From Chlamydoabsidia padenii (taxonomy: Eukaryota; Mucoromycota; Mucoromycetes; Mucorales; Cunninghamellaceae), in assembly GCA_025330725.1 (NCBI GenBank), contig JAIWND010000001.1:496001-560000 (forward strand): a DNA stretch of 64,000 bases. The letters run 5' to 3'. A program made the position numbers and the translations under genes. Of this stretch, positions 63,772 to 64,000 are shown piece after piece; the stretch's first letter is position 1; each line of letters opens with the position of its first letter. Under the pieces are notes generated by a model. That model was not told the DNA's origin. It did no database searches and saw only the letters and a list, made by a program, of their open reading frames with translations.

Positions 63772-64000
63772 ATAGTTTGGTTTGATGGTATGGTTATTAT
63801 GGCGTGCATGGATGTTTTGATGCTTTATACTTTTTTTTATATATACATATTTATTTCAGTATAGTAACAGGATGTAGTTGTTTTTTTTAAATGTCAAATT
63901 TTATTGGTCAATAAAGTCTATATTGTCTTCTTGTTATACAGTAAATCTTGTGTATGTGTATGTGTGTAATATATGATAACATGGGTTGTTGTGTATGTGT

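Overview
This window looks like nuclear DNA of a filamentous fungus, most likely an early-diverging one (Mucoromycota, perhaps Mucorales). The reasons are a fused ARG5,6 polyprotein gene, a SUR7/PalI protein, a PHO80-type cyclin and an NRG1/FlbC-type zinc-finger factor, together with twinfilin and very intron-rich genes whose introns are short (about 50-120 nt). Introns start GTAAGT or similar, carry CTAAC-like branch sites, and often contain long homopolymer T or A tracts. The placement is an inference from gene content; no rRNA or tRNA gene was seen.

Twenty-two protein-coding genes were reconstructed exon by exon, and in each the summed exon lengths give one open frame. Left to right: SUR7/PalI protein (+), PHO80-like cyclin (-), twinfilin (-), a WD40 protein (+), a repeat island with a large inverted repeat (9.4-11.6 kb), PPIL4-type cyclophilin (+), mitochondrial ribosomal protein uL4m (-), NASP-type histone chaperone (-), ARG1 (-) divergent from ARG5,6 (+), a 2.8-kb gene-poor stretch holding a 40-residue CCHC zinc-knuckle ORF (+), a Sel1-repeat protein (+), an unknown membrane protein (+), RPB1 (-) divergent from ELP1 (+), a second repeat island (41.2-43.3 kb), COX19 (+), AP-2 mu (-) divergent from UPF2 (+), a C2H2 repressor (-) divergent from RAB5 (+), MGM1 (-) divergent from PRP43 (+), and RhoGDI (+).

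The most striking feature is the 3' end of RPB1. The C-terminal domain of RNA polymerase II is encoded by 17 consecutive 21-nt micro-exons, one heptad per exon, all in the same phase, separated by 18 introns of 63-114 nt. Every heptad reads YSPSSPS, with Ser in place of Thr4. Two neighbouring exon-intron units are nearly identical, which points to growth by duplication of exon plus intron. Other points of interest are a roughly 230-bp dispersed repeat present in both repeat islands, a recurrent TTTNAAATCCCGC-like element about 60-260 bp upstream of many start codons, two GC-AG introns, and several divergent gene pairs with short shared promoters, including the arginine pair ARG1/ARG5,6.
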